Assembly (NCBI GenBank): GCA_016190665.1
Contig: JACPQD010000066.1
Coordinates: 1-34,195, forward strand
Reading direction: 5' to 3'
DNA length: 34,195 nt
Origin: Chloroflexota bacterium
GTDB taxonomy: Bacteria > Chloroflexota > Dehalococcoidia > JACPQD01
The position numbers and the translations under genes are program-made. Of the stretch, positions 6,991 to 14,895 are shown in pieces (the stretch's first letter is position 1; every line of letters begins with the position of its first letter). The notes under the pieces were generated by a model. That model worked only from the letters and a program-made list of their open reading frames with translations. It had not been told where the DNA came from and searched no databases.

Positions 6991-8811
6991 TCACGACGAT
7001 GGCTCTCCGCTCCTCTTCACCCCCGGCAGGATAACCTTGTAGCTCCCAGGCGTCGGCGTCCGGGTTGCTGTTGCGCTCCCGCTCGGCGTGGGCGTTCGAG
7101 TTGCTCCCGGGGCGGCCGTTGGCGTTCCGGGGCCCGGCGTGGGCGTCTGCGTGGGAGTGGGCGCGATGGTTGGCGTGGGCGTAGGAGTGACAGGAGGGTC
7201 TCCCAGGCTCAGCCGGCCCCAGCCGAAAATGTTATCCTTCCCCCGCGCGCCCAGGTCGACGGCGCGGCCCGCCAGGAAGGTTTTGATCTGGGAGGTGGTG
7301 AAGGAGGGATAGGCCTGTTTGACCAACGCTGCGGCGCCCGCCACATGAGGGGTGGCTCCAGAGGTTCCCGTGAAACCTCTGGGATACGTGATCGTAGCGC
7401 CCTTCGTCGGGCCGGCTATGTCTGGCTTGATTCTCCCGTCTACGGTCGGACCTTGCGAGCTATAAATCTCGATGGCGGAGGGCGCCTGGCAGTCTATCGC
7501 TCCAACGGTGAAGACGCCGGAGTTATCGCCGGGCTCCGTAATGCTGCCCGGCGTCACGTAGTAAGTCAGGGGCTTGAGAAAGTGGTTAACGAAGAGGTCA
7601 AGCCTCACAGAGCGAGGGGCGCGCGACCTCTTGACGCCGAGATAATAGGCGCCCTTGCTTGGGGCAGTGTATACCAGCGCCTCGTAGGGATAAGCGAAAC
7701 CCTGACCCTGGGCGTTCTCGCTTTTCGCCAGCACCTTCATGGAGGCGTCGTAAAGGTAGAGGTCGTAATCATTCGCGCTGGCGCCCCAGGGGTCGTCCCA
7801 TCTCAGCCAGGCCACTATCAGACTGCCGGCGTCGGCATCGATCCCGTTCATCTCATCCGCCGCCGAGAACTCGTGGAATCCGTTAACGTTGTTGTCCTTG
7901 AAGACGCCCGACCAATGATGCCGGGCGTTGTTGCCAGCGGAACTGGCCCAGAAGATGCCCTTAGCGATTGCCATGTTGACGGCGTCGTTGATGACGCCGG
8001 TGCCATCGCCTGGCCCGCTGGCAAACCATCCGATGGACACCGAAATAATCTGGACGCCCTGGTTTATCATCCAGACGACGGCATTGCCGAACTCCACGTC
8101 CGTGTCGAAATTGGCCAGGTAGAGCGCGGCGCCGGGAGCCATGTCATGAATGATCTCAGCGACGGCCGTGCCGTGAGCGTCGCCGCCCCCGGTGATATCG
8201 CCGTCGGCTCTGAGAGAGCGATAGGTGACCGAGGCGGGCAATTCGCTGCCGAGCAGCTTTTGAAAGCCAGCGAAGCCGCCGTCGATGATGCCTACCTTTA
8301 CCCCCGTCCCCTTGATTCCGGCCGCCTGCCACAAGCTGGCCGCGGTCAGGTCGATCCCATCGCTGATCACCTCAGACGCGACTGCCCTGAGGGGTCGCCT
8401 GACCAGGGAAACGCTTCGGCTCGCCGCCGCCTCCTTCAGCGCAGCCAGGGGCATCATGGCCTGGACGAAGTTCCCACTGGTGGTCTCCACCCTGCCTCCC
8501 AGCGACGACGCCAGGGCCCTGGCGTCCTGCCCGGGGGCAGACTCGAGCACGACCCTGACCATGTCATCTGCGAAGGGGATGGACATCCCCTCCGCCATGG
8601 CCGCAGCGCTGCCTCGCCCCTGCTGCTGGTGGGTCTCGGCCAGTTGCGCCAGGGCCGATTCCAGCTTGCCATCGGTCTTCACTGTCTCGGGAACCGACTG
8701 CGGGTTTTGCGAAGGGAGCTCATGGGCTTGCGGCGGTGACCCCGCCGTGGGTAAGACGACGAACAGGGAAGCGAGTAAGAGGATCAAGGCCAGAAGAGAC
8801 GCCTTTTTCAC
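6991..8811 (-). CDS. Secreted S8 (subtilisin-like) serine protease with Pro/Thr-rich C-terminal tail
   Basis: A 606-residue subtilase. It begins with a signal peptide (MKKASLLALILLLASLFVVL...). The catalytic triad is visible: D177 in GIIDGG, H213 in DAHGTAVAE and S484 in GTSGATPHVAG, with the oxyanion asparagine in SSAGNN (294/295). Between Asn and Ser, residues about 315-410 resemble an inserted beta-sandwich (PPC-like: DYDLYLYD...YYLGVKR). After the domain ends near 536 comes a 50-residue PTPT-rich linker, then YKVILPGVKRSGEPSS, reminiscent of the short hydrophobic tails after PT-linkers in secreted Chloroflexota proteins. The start is GTG at 8811 with AAGGAAG upstream. It probably degrades extracellular protein or is tethered to the envelope. 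A long ORF on the opposite strand is a coding shadow. Confidence 0.92.
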   Translation of the reverse strand: MKKASLLALILLLASLFVVLPTAGSPPQAHELPSQNPQSVPETVKTDGKLESALAQLAETHQQQGRGSAAAMAEGMSIPFADDMVRVVLESAPGQDARALASSLGGRVETTSGNFVQAMMPLAALKEAAASRSVSLVRRPLRAVASEVISDGIDLTAASLWQAAGIKGTGVKVGIIDGGFAGFQKLLGSELPASVTYRSLRADGDITGGGDAHGTAVAEIIHDMAPGAALYLANFDTDVEFGNAVVWMINQGVQIISVSIGWFASGPGDGTGVINDAVNMAIAKGIFWASSAGNNARHHWSGVFKDNNVNGFHEFSAADEMNGIDADAGSLIVAWLRWDDPWGASANDYDLYLYDASMKVLAKSENAQGQGFAYPYEALVYTAPSKGAYYLGVKRSRAPRSVRLDLFVNHFLKPLTYYVTPGSITEPGDNSGVFTVGAIDCQAPSAIEIYSSQGPTVDGRIKPDIAGPTKGATITYPRGFTGTSGATPHVAGAAALVKQAYPSFTTSQIKTFLAGRAVDLGARGKDNIFGWGRLSLGDPPVTPTPTPTIAPTPTQTPTPGPGTPTAAPGATRTPTPSGSATATRTPTPGSYKVILPGVKRSGEPSS

Positions 8812-8823
8812 GAAGTTCTTCCT

Positions 8824-9429
8824 TCAGCGGAGGGCCCGCGGCCTGGCAATGAATTGGGCGGCCTCTTTGTGGTACACTCGGGCCGCAACAAGGGCAGCCA
8901 GGGCCACCGGCAGCAGGACAAGTTCAACTGGCTCGCCAAGCCACAAACTAATCAGAATCAGGGGAACCAGAAGGAGAGCGGCGCTAAGCCCCATACCTAT
9001 TCTGCGCCCCACGGTCGAAGACAGAACGGCGAAGGGAATAGCGAGGATGGCAGCCTCCCGCGGCAAGAGTACTATGAGTATGCCCAGTGTGGTGGCGAAG
9101 CCGGACCCGCCGCGAAACCGAAGGTAAAGGGGCCAGATATGGCCGCTCACCGCGGCCAGACCCACCGGGACCAGGGCGGCCAAGGGCAGAGCGAGCGCTT
9201 GAGCCAGAAGGACGGCAGCGCTTCCCTTCCCTACATCCACAGCCACCGTCATGACTCCAGCCGTCCTGCCGATCTCGCGAAAGACGTTCTTTGCCCCCAT
9301 GTTGCGGTCGCCGACCTCTCGTATGTCGACGCCTTTGAAACAACGGGCCACCAGGTAGGCGGTGGGAATCGAACCCAGCAGGTAGGCCATCACTGCCGCC
9401 AGAGTGGCGCTGGCTATCATGACGTCCAT
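8824..9429 (-). CDS. plsY: PlsY-like glycerol-3-phosphate acyltransferase (divergent motifs)
   Basis: A 201-residue multi-pass membrane protein of the PlsY family, which transfers an acyl group from acyl-phosphate to glycerol-3-phosphate in phospholipid synthesis. Seen: motif 1 LGSIPTAYL (18-26), motif 2 VGDRNMGAKNVFREIG (39-54), DVGKG (65-69) and motif 3 FRGGSGFATTLG (105-116). Two departures from the usual pattern are notable: GSGNxGATN is GDRNMGAKN, and the GGKGxAT lysine is serine (GGSGFAT). Start is ATG 9429 or ATG 9420; AAGGAG abuts the first and is 9 bases from the second, so 9420 may be the true start. The subtilase begins 12 bases downstream, so the two may be co-transcribed. It may be a paralogue with changed acyl donor. 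Confidence 0.8.
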   Translation of the reverse strand: MDVMIASATLAAVMAYLLGSIPTAYLVARCFKGVDIREVGDRNMGAKNVFREIGRTAGVMTVAVDVGKGSAAVLLAQALALPLAALVPVGLAAVSGHIWPLYLRFRGGSGFATTLGILIVLLPREAAILAIPFAVLSSTVGRRIGMGLSAALLLVPLILISLWLGEPVELVLLPVALAALVAARVYHKEAAQFIARPRALR

Positions 9430-9500
9430 CTCCTTCCCTTGCCACTATACCGGGCCGCCTGTTAACATTCAAGTGGTCTTTGGTTCAAGGGATGTAAAAG

Positions 9501-10295
9501 ATGGCGGATTCTGACATCTATGAAGTGGGAGGGATCCGGACGACCGGCTTGATTACCGGGGAGGGGCCCGCCCTTCTGCTGCTTCACGGCTTTGCCGGCT
9601 CCTGGGCCGAATGGCAGCCCCACATCGACGCGCTGGCGCGGCATTTCAAGGTCTACGCGCCCACCCTTCCCGGCCACGGTGACTCCAGCCCTATTCCGGA
9701 CTATAGTCTAAAAGTAGCGCGGCAACTTTTCCACGCCTTCCTCGACAGAGAGGGTCTGGACAAAGTGATGCTGATCGGCCAATCCATGGGCGGACTTCTG
9801 GCGCTGGACTTCGCCTTGAATTCGCCGGCGCGGGTGAGCAAGCTGGTGGTGATGGACAGCGCCGGGCTGGGGCGCGAGATTCACTGGGGTCTGCGCCTTC
9901 TGTCGCTGCCCCTCCTCGGCGAACTCGTTCTGGACTTAGTGTGGCCGAGAGTTCGACCATCCCTGGCCAGGCTTCTCAGAGACACTTGCCTGCCCGGGGA
10001 GGCTTTTGACGGGACCTGGCAGGGCCGTGGGGGTATGGCCCGCCTGCTGCGCACCGGCGTGGACCTCCGGGGTCAGAAGCTTTCGGTGAAGGACCAGCTT
10101 TCGGGGCTGAGAGTCCCCACATTGATAGTCTGGGGAGAGCGCGACCCGTTGTTCCCGCTGTCTCAGGCTGGGGCGGCCCACAGGTCCATCCCAGGATCAC
10201 AATTGCACGTCTTGCGCGGGGCGGGGCATTGCCCGGGCCCGGAGCACATGGAGGAATTGAACCGCGTGATACTGGAGTTCCTGCTGGAACGCTAG
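9501..10295 (+). CDS. Alpha/beta-fold hydrolase
   Basis: A 264-residue alpha/beta hydrolase with a full catalytic triad: nucleophile S95 in GQSMGG, acid D215 in WGERDPLFP and H243 in GAGHCP. The oxyanion-loop motif LLHGFAGS is at 28-34. A helical lid is expected in the segment after residue 125. Substrate cannot be inferred; the fold includes esterases, C-C bond hydrolases and dehalogenases, and no halide-binding signature stands out. It runs divergently from the PlsY-like gene and convergently with the next CoA-transferase, with only 28 bases to that gene's stop, containing a palindrome. Confidence 0.88.
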   Translation: MADSDIYEVGGIRTTGLITGEGPALLLLHGFAGSWAEWQPHIDALARHFKVYAPTLPGHGDSSPIPDYSLKVARQLFHAFLDREGLDKVMLIGQSMGGLLALDFALNSPARVSKLVVMDSAGLGREIHWGLRLLSLPLLGELVLDLVWPRVRPSLARLLRDTCLPGEAFDGTWQGRGGMARLLRTGVDLRGQKLSVKDQLSGLRVPTLIVWGERDPLFPLSQAGAAHRSIPGSQLHVLRGAGHCPGPEHMEELNRVILEFLLER

Positions 10296-10296
10296 A

Positions 10297-10309
10297 GACC
10301 GCTGCGGTC
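10297..10309. terminator. GACCGCTGCGGTC palindrome between convergent genes
   Basis: A perfect 6-bp-arm palindrome in the 28-base gap between two converging stop codons, so it could serve as a bidirectional terminator. Two near-identical copies occur at 11599-11611 and 11655-11667. No T-tract is present. Confidence 0.4.
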
Positions 10310-10323
10310 CCCGCTCGCACGGT

Positions 10324-11520
10324 CTAGATGACCTTCTTCTGCTTCAGTTCCTCAAACTCCGCCGCCGATACCCCAAGGACGCTCCGGTAGACTTCCTCGT
10401 TGTGCTGGCCGATGTGGGGGGCCAGCGTGCGAATGCCGCCCGGCGTCTCCGACAGCTTTGGGAGGACGCCCACAAGGGGCAGGACCTCGCCCCAGTGGTC
10501 CACATCGACGATGGCGCCTCGCTGCCGGGCATGCTCATCCACCACGAGGTCGGAGATGGTCTGCACCGGGCCGTAGGCGATGCCTTCCTTGTCCAGGGCC
10601 TGCTGCAACTCCTGGGACGTCAGGGTGGCGGCCCAGTCGCGAAGCCACGCGTTCACCTCAGCGGCGCGTTTGCCGCGCTCGGCACGGGTCTTGTAGCGTG
10701 GGTCGTCGATCATACCCGCCTTGCCCATCAGCCGGGCGACTATCTGCCAGTGGTTGTCGTTCTGCGCCATGACCACGACGTACTTGCCGTCTCTGGTGAG
10801 AACGGTGTCAACGGGCGCGGCGCCCTGGCTCTCGCCGCGGCCGCAGGGGACGCCGCGGACTTCGGTCATTATGCGGACCCCCATCAGCTCCAGCAGGCCA
10901 TCGAAGATGGACGCATCCACGTGCTGGCCCTGGCCGGTGGCCTCTTGATGGTACAGAGCCAGAAGAGCTCCGATGGTCCCCATCATCCCGCCGGTCATGT
11001 CGCCCGCCAGCGCCCCGGTGCGCGCTGGCGGGCGATCGGCGTAGCCCGTGATGCTCATCAGGCCGCCCATGGCCTGGCCGACGCCGTCAAAGGCGGCGCG
11101 CTCGGCGTACGGCCCTGTCTGGCCGAAGCCAGTGATGGATACCATCACCAGTCTCGGATTGATCTCATGCACCTTGTCATATGGGAAACCGAGCCGCGCC
11201 ATCGTGCCGGGACGGAAGTTCTCCGCCAGCATATCCGCCCAGAGGATCAGCTTCCGCAGCAGCTCTTTGCCCTCAGGCTTGCGCAGGTCCAGGGTTACGC
11301 TCTTCTTGTTGCGATTGAGCAGAGGGAAATAGCCGCCAGTGTCCCCCTTAGCGGGGGCGCTGAACCGGGCCGGGTCGCCGCTGGCCTCTTCCACCTTGAT
11401 AACCTCGGCGCCCATATCGCCGAGGAGCTGGGTACATATTGGCCCGGCGCCGAAGCGCGTGAGGTCCAGGATCTTGACGCCATCCAGGGCGCCACGGGCT
11501 GAACTTGAACCTGAAGTCAT
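10324..11520 (-). CDS. CaiB/BaiF (family III) CoA-transferase
   Basis: A 398-residue family III CoA-transferase with LDLTRFGAGPICTQLLGDMG, GAEVIKVE, FGQTGPY, catalytic aspartate D174 in LAGDMTGG, TGQGQHVDAS and C-terminal QHNEEV. All positions expected for activity are present. ATG 11520 is preferred because GAGG lies 6 bases upstream; starting at 11571 would add 17 poorly conserved residues. It stands alone between an alpha/beta hydrolase (convergent) and a YihY-type gene (same strand, about 150 bases upstream, separated by palindromic repeats). Substrate unknown. Confidence 0.9.
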   Translation of the reverse strand: MTSGSSSARGALDGVKILDLTRFGAGPICTQLLGDMGAEVIKVEEASGDPARFSAPAKGDTGGYFPLLNRNKKSVTLDLRKPEGKELLRKLILWADMLAENFRPGTMARLGFPYDKVHEINPRLVMVSITGFGQTGPYAERAAFDGVGQAMGGLMSITGYADRPPARTGALAGDMTGGMMGTIGALLALYHQEATGQGQHVDASIFDGLLELMGVRIMTEVRGVPCGRGESQGAAPVDTVLTRDGKYVVVMAQNDNHWQIVARLMGKAGMIDDPRYKTRAERGKRAAEVNAWLRDWAATLTSQELQQALDKEGIAYGPVQTISDLVVDEHARQRGAIVDVDHWGEVLPLVGVLPKLSETPGGIRTLAPHIGQHNEEVYRSVLGVSAAEFEELKQKKVI

Positions 11521-11598
11521 GCCAAACCTCGCAAAAGAATCTCCAATTGAAGCCTCACTCGAGGCATTCACAGCGCCGGCGTCTCCGGAAGCACGCCA

Positions 11599-11667
11599 GA
11601 CCGCTGCGGTCTCCGAGAGCGTTCCAGGCGCCAGTGGTCTCGAACATCACGCCGGACCGCAGCGGTC
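11599..11667. repeat. Two copies of GACCGCWGCGGTCTCCGAG
   Basis: Copies at 11599-11617 and 11655-11673 share 18 of 19 bases, and the first 13 are a palindrome also found at 10297. They lie between the YihY stop and the CoA-transferase start, a position suited to a terminator or to a dispersed repeat. Confidence 0.5.
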
Positions 11668-11676
11668 TCCGAGGGT

Positions 11677-12495
11677 TCAGACGGCATCCTGCGCCTGCCG
11701 CATCCGCGTCCACTGACAATTGAGTTCTGCCCCAAGAATGATAACTATAGTGGAAACGTAGATCCAGACCAGCAAGGCGATGGCGGAGGCCAGAGAGCCG
11801 TAGACAGACTGAAAGTCGGCGAAGGACCGCACGTAGGTAATAAACAGATTCCTTACCAGCTCAGTCAGGGCGGCAGCCACCAGTGCGCCGGGCCAGACCG
11901 AGCCCCAGCGTATCCGGGCGTTGGGGGCGAACTTATACACCGTGAGGAAGATGGCGCTGCTGAAAAGGAACAATAACGTTCTAGCGCCTATGTCGAAGGG
12001 CAAGCTTCTCACAGAGAGGACCATATCCCCGAAAACGGTGGAAAGCCCGGTCAAGACCAGGGAGAGGGCCAGGACTGCGCCGACCCCCAGCGCCATTGCC
12101 AGGTCGCGCAGCTTGCTGAGAAAAAAGGGACGATCGTGGGGGATTCCCCAAGCCCGGTTGATAGCGCGGCTGGCCGCCCCGAACATCGCGCTCCCAGACC
12201 AGAAGAGGACGATTATGCCCAGCGCCCCCGTGGCTCCTCTCATGCTCATGATGCGGCTTATGTTACGCTCAAGGAAGCCAGCCGAGCCGGGGGAAACGCG
12301 CTGCAGGAAATCGAAAAGCTCCCGCTGAACATCTTCGGAGGGAAGAAACAAGCTGAAGAGGGCTGCGATACCCAGGATGAGGGGAAACATGGAAAGGAAA
12401 CTGTAATAGGCGACAGTAGCCGCAGAATCGGAACCGTTGTGGTTCGCGTAAGCCTGGAGAGTGCGGACGGCCAGCCGGACGGCTGTCCGCGCCAT
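11677..12495 (-). CDS. YihY/BrkB-family inner-membrane protein
   Basis: A 272-residue protein of the YihY/virulence factor BrkB family (formerly called RNase BN). The family N-terminal pattern AYYSFLSMFPLIL is clear, and about six hydrophobic membrane segments can be counted, ending with the LVWIYVSTIVIILGAELN block typical of the family. ATG 12495 is preferred, with CAGGAG 8 bases upstream; ATG 12549 would add 18 polar residues. The cellular role of the family is not settled (transport or envelope function proposed). Nothing else is recognised in the 179 bases upstream. Confidence 0.88.
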   Translation of the reverse strand: MARTAVRLAVRTLQAYANHNGSDSAATVAYYSFLSMFPLILGIAALFSLFLPSEDVQRELFDFLQRVSPGSAGFLERNISRIMSMRGATGALGIIVLFWSGSAMFGAASRAINRAWGIPHDRPFFLSKLRDLAMALGVGAVLALSLVLTGLSTVFGDMVLSVRSLPFDIGARTLLFLFSSAIFLTVYKFAPNARIRWGSVWPGALVAAALTELVRNLFITYVRSFADFQSVYGSLASAIALLVWIYVSTIVIILGAELNCQWTRMRQAQDAV

Positions 12496-12674
12496 GAGCC
12501 GGTCTCCTGCTTGCCGGAGAGCTTTTGGGCGCCGCGTCACACTATGCATGCACGTTCTTTCTTGAGGCCTTTAGGTCAATTGTACCGACATGGAAGCTTT
12601 CCGGAACGCGTCTGTATGGCTCGCTCCCTCTTTCGCCCAGGTTCTCATTTTCTTGGGGGGAAGCGTTACATTCC

Positions 12675-13100
12675 CTATGCGTGCTCGACAGCGCCGCTTA
12701 CGACCATTCTCTGAGAATCGAGTGTCGTAGCACGGTCTTCCAGCAAAGCGTCATCATCGAAGCCGGGCACTGCCAGGTCTGCTTCCTTAAGGTCAACAAG
12801 CGAGTCAACGAGCCTGCTGAAGGGCACGAATCTCACCATCACGGCCACGTCAAAGGCGGAGGCGAGGCGTTGCAGCGTGTTGAGGTTAACAGCGCCGTAG
12901 TCCAGGTCCTCCAATGTTGAGATGCGCTCCTGTTTCATGCCCGCTCGCGCGCCGAGTTCGCTTTGCGTCCATTTGCGGTCTTCCCGCATTGCCCTGATTT
13001 GCAGAGCAACGCCATTACGGATACTTGCTTTTACATAACTATCCCGGTAATTCTTATTCTTGAGGCTGCGTATGACGTTATTTCTAACTGAAGTACTCAC
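12675..13100 (-). CDS. XRE-family helix-turn-helix antitoxin (HigA-like)
   Basis: A 141-residue protein with a Cro/C1-type HTH: IRAMREDRKWTQSELGARAG followed by MKQERISTLED, in the N-terminal half. The C-terminal part (VMVRFVPFSRLVD...) resembles antitoxins that pair with HigB/Gp49-like toxins. GTG 13100 is chosen because AGGAGG lies 6 bases upstream; an ATG at 13136 precedes that ribosome site. The gene is the downstream member of a toxin-antitoxin pair whose toxin lies at 14421-14852 on the same strand; an IS element now sits between them, starting about 40 bases upstream of this start. Expression would therefore need a promoter at the IS edge or in the 40-base remnant. Confidence 0.8.
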   Translation of the reverse strand: MSTSVRNNVIRSLKNKNYRDSYVKASIRNGVALQIRAMREDRKWTQSELGARAGMKQERISTLEDLDYGAVNLNTLQRLASAFDVAVMVRFVPFSRLVDSLVDLKEADLAVPGFDDDALLEDRATTLDSQRMVVSGAVEHA

Positions 13101-13139
13101 GTTCCGCCTCCTGTCCCGTTCCGGAGGTATACTCAAAAA

Positions 13140-14463
13140 GTGTGTAAAAAGGGGAGCGGTCGGTTATCCTTACTTAAGTGAGAAAACTTAAAGAAGGAGG
13201 CCGCCCCTTGAGGAAGCATTACACGGATGACAGGGAAGTGTCAAGGGTCACTTGGGAGCATCTGGAGCAATGGGTGAGGGAGAGGATCCAAGAGTCGCTG
13301 CAGGAGATTCTGAGAGAGGAGGTCACGGAGTTCCTGGGCCGAGGCAAGTCCCAGCGCCGCTCTGCTGTGGATGAGAGCCCCGGGTATCGCAACGGGTATG
13401 GCAAGGAGAGGCGCTTGACCCTGCAGTGTGGCACTGTAACCTTGCGCCGGCCTCGTGTTCGCGGGCTGGAGGAGCGGTTCACCAGCCGGGTGCTGCCCCT
13501 GTTCGAGAGGAGGACCAGAGAGGTGGCCACGCTGATCCCCGAGCTATACCTGCACGGGCTGGCAGCGGGTGACTTTGACTTGGCCTTGCGGGGACTCTTG
13601 GGAGAGAAGGCGCCTCTCTCTGCCAGCACGGTGGCGCGGCTGAAGGAGGGGTGGCAAGGGGAGCTGGAGACATGGCGTCAGCGACGGCTGGACGACCTCG
13701 ATGTGGTCTATGCCTGGGTGGATGGGATCTACGTGAAGGCGGGGCTGGAGAAGGAGAAAGCAGCGCTTCTGGTGGTCATCGGCGCGCTGAGTGATGGGAG
13801 TAAGGTGGTTCTGGCGCTGGTTCCAGGGCATCGGGAGTCCACGGAAAGCTGGTCTGCTGTGCTGCGTGACCTTCGAGGCCGGGGGATGCGGGCCCCGAGA
13901 CTGTTTGTCGGCGATGGACATCTGGGTATCTGGGGAGCCTTGCGCAACGTCTATCCCGAGGCTGCTGAGCAGCGCTGCTGGAACCATAAGATCGTCAACG
14001 TCCTGGACAAGCTGCCCCGCAAGCAGCACGCCCAAGCACGATTGCTGCTCTGCCAGATTCCCTATGCAGCGACCGAGGCAGAGGCGGAACGCTTACGGTC
14101 AAGCTTCGTGGACTGGTGCTCTCGGCGTGGCTACAAGGACGCGGCCGCTACCCTGGAGCGGGACTGGGACCGGATGGTAACCTTCTACCGGTTTCCCAAG
14201 GAGCACTGGATACACATCAAGACCACCAACCCGGTGGAATCGCCCTTCGCAGCTCTGCGGTTGCGCACTGATGCAGCCAAGCGCTTCAAGCGCACAGACA
14301 ACGCGACGGCGGTGATCTGGAAGATGTTGCTGCTTGCCGAGAGGAGGTTCCGCCGGCTGAACGCCCCGGAACTCTTGAAGAGGGTCTACTCTGGGGCGCA
14401 GTACCAGGATGGCGTCGAGGTCACAGTGGAAGAGGAGGCCGCCGCTTGACCCTATTTACACAC
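13140..14463. mobile_element. Complete IS256-family insertion sequence (1324 bp)
   Basis: Ends are defined by imperfect terminal inverted repeats: left GTGTGTAAAAAGGGGAGCGG and right, read inward, GTGTGTAAATAGGGTCAAGC. The length of about 1.32 kb and a single transposase gene fit IS256. IS256 elements usually make 8-9 bp target duplications; comparing the flanks (...TACTCAAAAA and CTATTGACAG...) I see none, so the target copy has decayed, the ends are slightly off, or a rearrangement occurred. It separates a toxin gene from its antitoxin gene. Confidence 0.85.
13208..14449 (+). CDS. IS256-family transposase (Transposase_mut)
   Basis: A 413-residue DDE transposase. The catalytic residues are in family context: D172 in WVDGIYVK, D236 in FVGDGHLGIWGAL and E344 in KTTNPVESPFAALR; the CWNHKIVNVLDKLP block is also typical. 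The reading frame is intact from end to end, so the element may still be active. A TTG start at 13208 is preferred, with AAGGAGG 7 bases upstream; a GTG at 13178 would add 10 residues. It runs opposite to the toxin-antitoxin genes on either side. Confidence 0.93.
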   Translation: MRKHYTDDREVSRVTWEHLEQWVRERIQESLQEILREEVTEFLGRGKSQRRSAVDESPGYRNGYGKERRLTLQCGTVTLRRPRVRGLEERFTSRVLPLFERRTREVATLIPELYLHGLAAGDFDLALRGLLGEKAPLSASTVARLKEGWQGELETWRQRRLDDLDVVYAWVDGIYVKAGLEKEKAALLVVIGALSDGSKVVLALVPGHRESTESWSAVLRDLRGRGMRAPRLFVGDGHLGIWGALRNVYPEAAEQRCWNHKIVNVLDKLPRKQHAQARLLLCQIPYAATEAEAERLRSSFVDWCSRRGYKDAAATLERDWDRMVTFYRFPKEHWIHIKTTNPVESPFAALRLRTDAAKRFKRTDNATAVIWKMLLLAERRFRRLNAPELLKRVYSGAQYQDGVEVTVEEEAAA

Positions 14464-14852
14464 CTATTGACAGGACCTCCCCGTTCCGCCAGACGCTTCC
14501 GCTCTTGGGCGATCAGGCGGATATTCGGGGGCCGCAATTCTCCATCCCTTTCGGTTGCCCCTGCCAGAAACGTGATCTCACTGGTAGCTGGACCGTAGAA
14601 GAATATTGGTCGATACATCACCCTGTTCACCTTGAACCTTAGCTTGAAGAGGCCCGCTGAATTCGGGCCGGAGATAGGTGCGGCGACCTGTCGCCGCAAT
14701 TGGTCCGCCATCTTGGGTCGCAACTGTATCAGCAAATCATCCAGTACTGGCTTCACAGCGTTTCTGGGTCCAGGCTGCATGCTGTCCAGCCAAGCGTGGG
14801 TGACGCCAACCCCTCGGCTAAAGACGACTTCCCAAAAGATCCATTCTGCCAT
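14421..14852 (-). CDS. HigB/Gp49-like toxin, C-terminus replaced by IS sequence
   Basis: A 143-codon ORF whose centre (SGPNSAGLFKLRFK...YRPIFFYG...ITFLAGATERDGE) fits the RelE-superfamily HigB/phage Gp49-like toxins, which cleave ribosome-bound mRNA. About 130 residues are native; the last 13 codons (CVNRVKRRPPLPL) are encoded by the right end of the IS256 element, so the original stop has been lost or displaced. Family members are commonly about 110-125 residues, so the toxin core may be intact. A good promoter lies just upstream with only a few bases of leader. The HTH partner is on the far side of the IS. Confidence 0.7.
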   Translation of the reverse strand: MAEWIFWEVVFSRGVGVTHAWLDSMQPGPRNAVKPVLDDLLIQLRPKMADQLRRQVAAPISGPNSAGLFKLRFKVNRVMYRPIFFYGPATSEITFLAGATERDGELRPPNIRLIAQERKRLAERGGPVNRCVNRVKRRPPLPL

Positions 14853-14866
14853 CGCCCACGTTAGGT

Positions 14867-14895
14867 AGTATAATAAAATTATTATAGCAAGTCAA
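14867..14895 (-). promoter_or_regulatory. Sigma-70-like promoter of the toxin gene
   Basis: On the minus strand TTGACT (14890-14895) is followed, after exactly 17 bases, by TATACT (14867-14872). The predicted start of transcription falls about 8 bases before the toxin ATG at 14852, giving a nearly leaderless message. It overlaps the stop codon region of the MmgE/PrpD gene. Confidence 0.6.

Noticed and set aside
6946..8739. 597-codon plus-strand ORF antisense to the subtilase
   Set aside because: No recognisable domain, Arg/Gly-rich composition, and the opposite strand encodes a subtilase with a complete catalytic triad and signal peptide. It is a GC-bias coding shadow.
10402..11502. 366-codon plus-strand ORF antisense to a CaiB/BaiF gene
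   Set aside because: His/Ala/Gly-rich without motifs; the minus strand has all CaiB/BaiF blocks.
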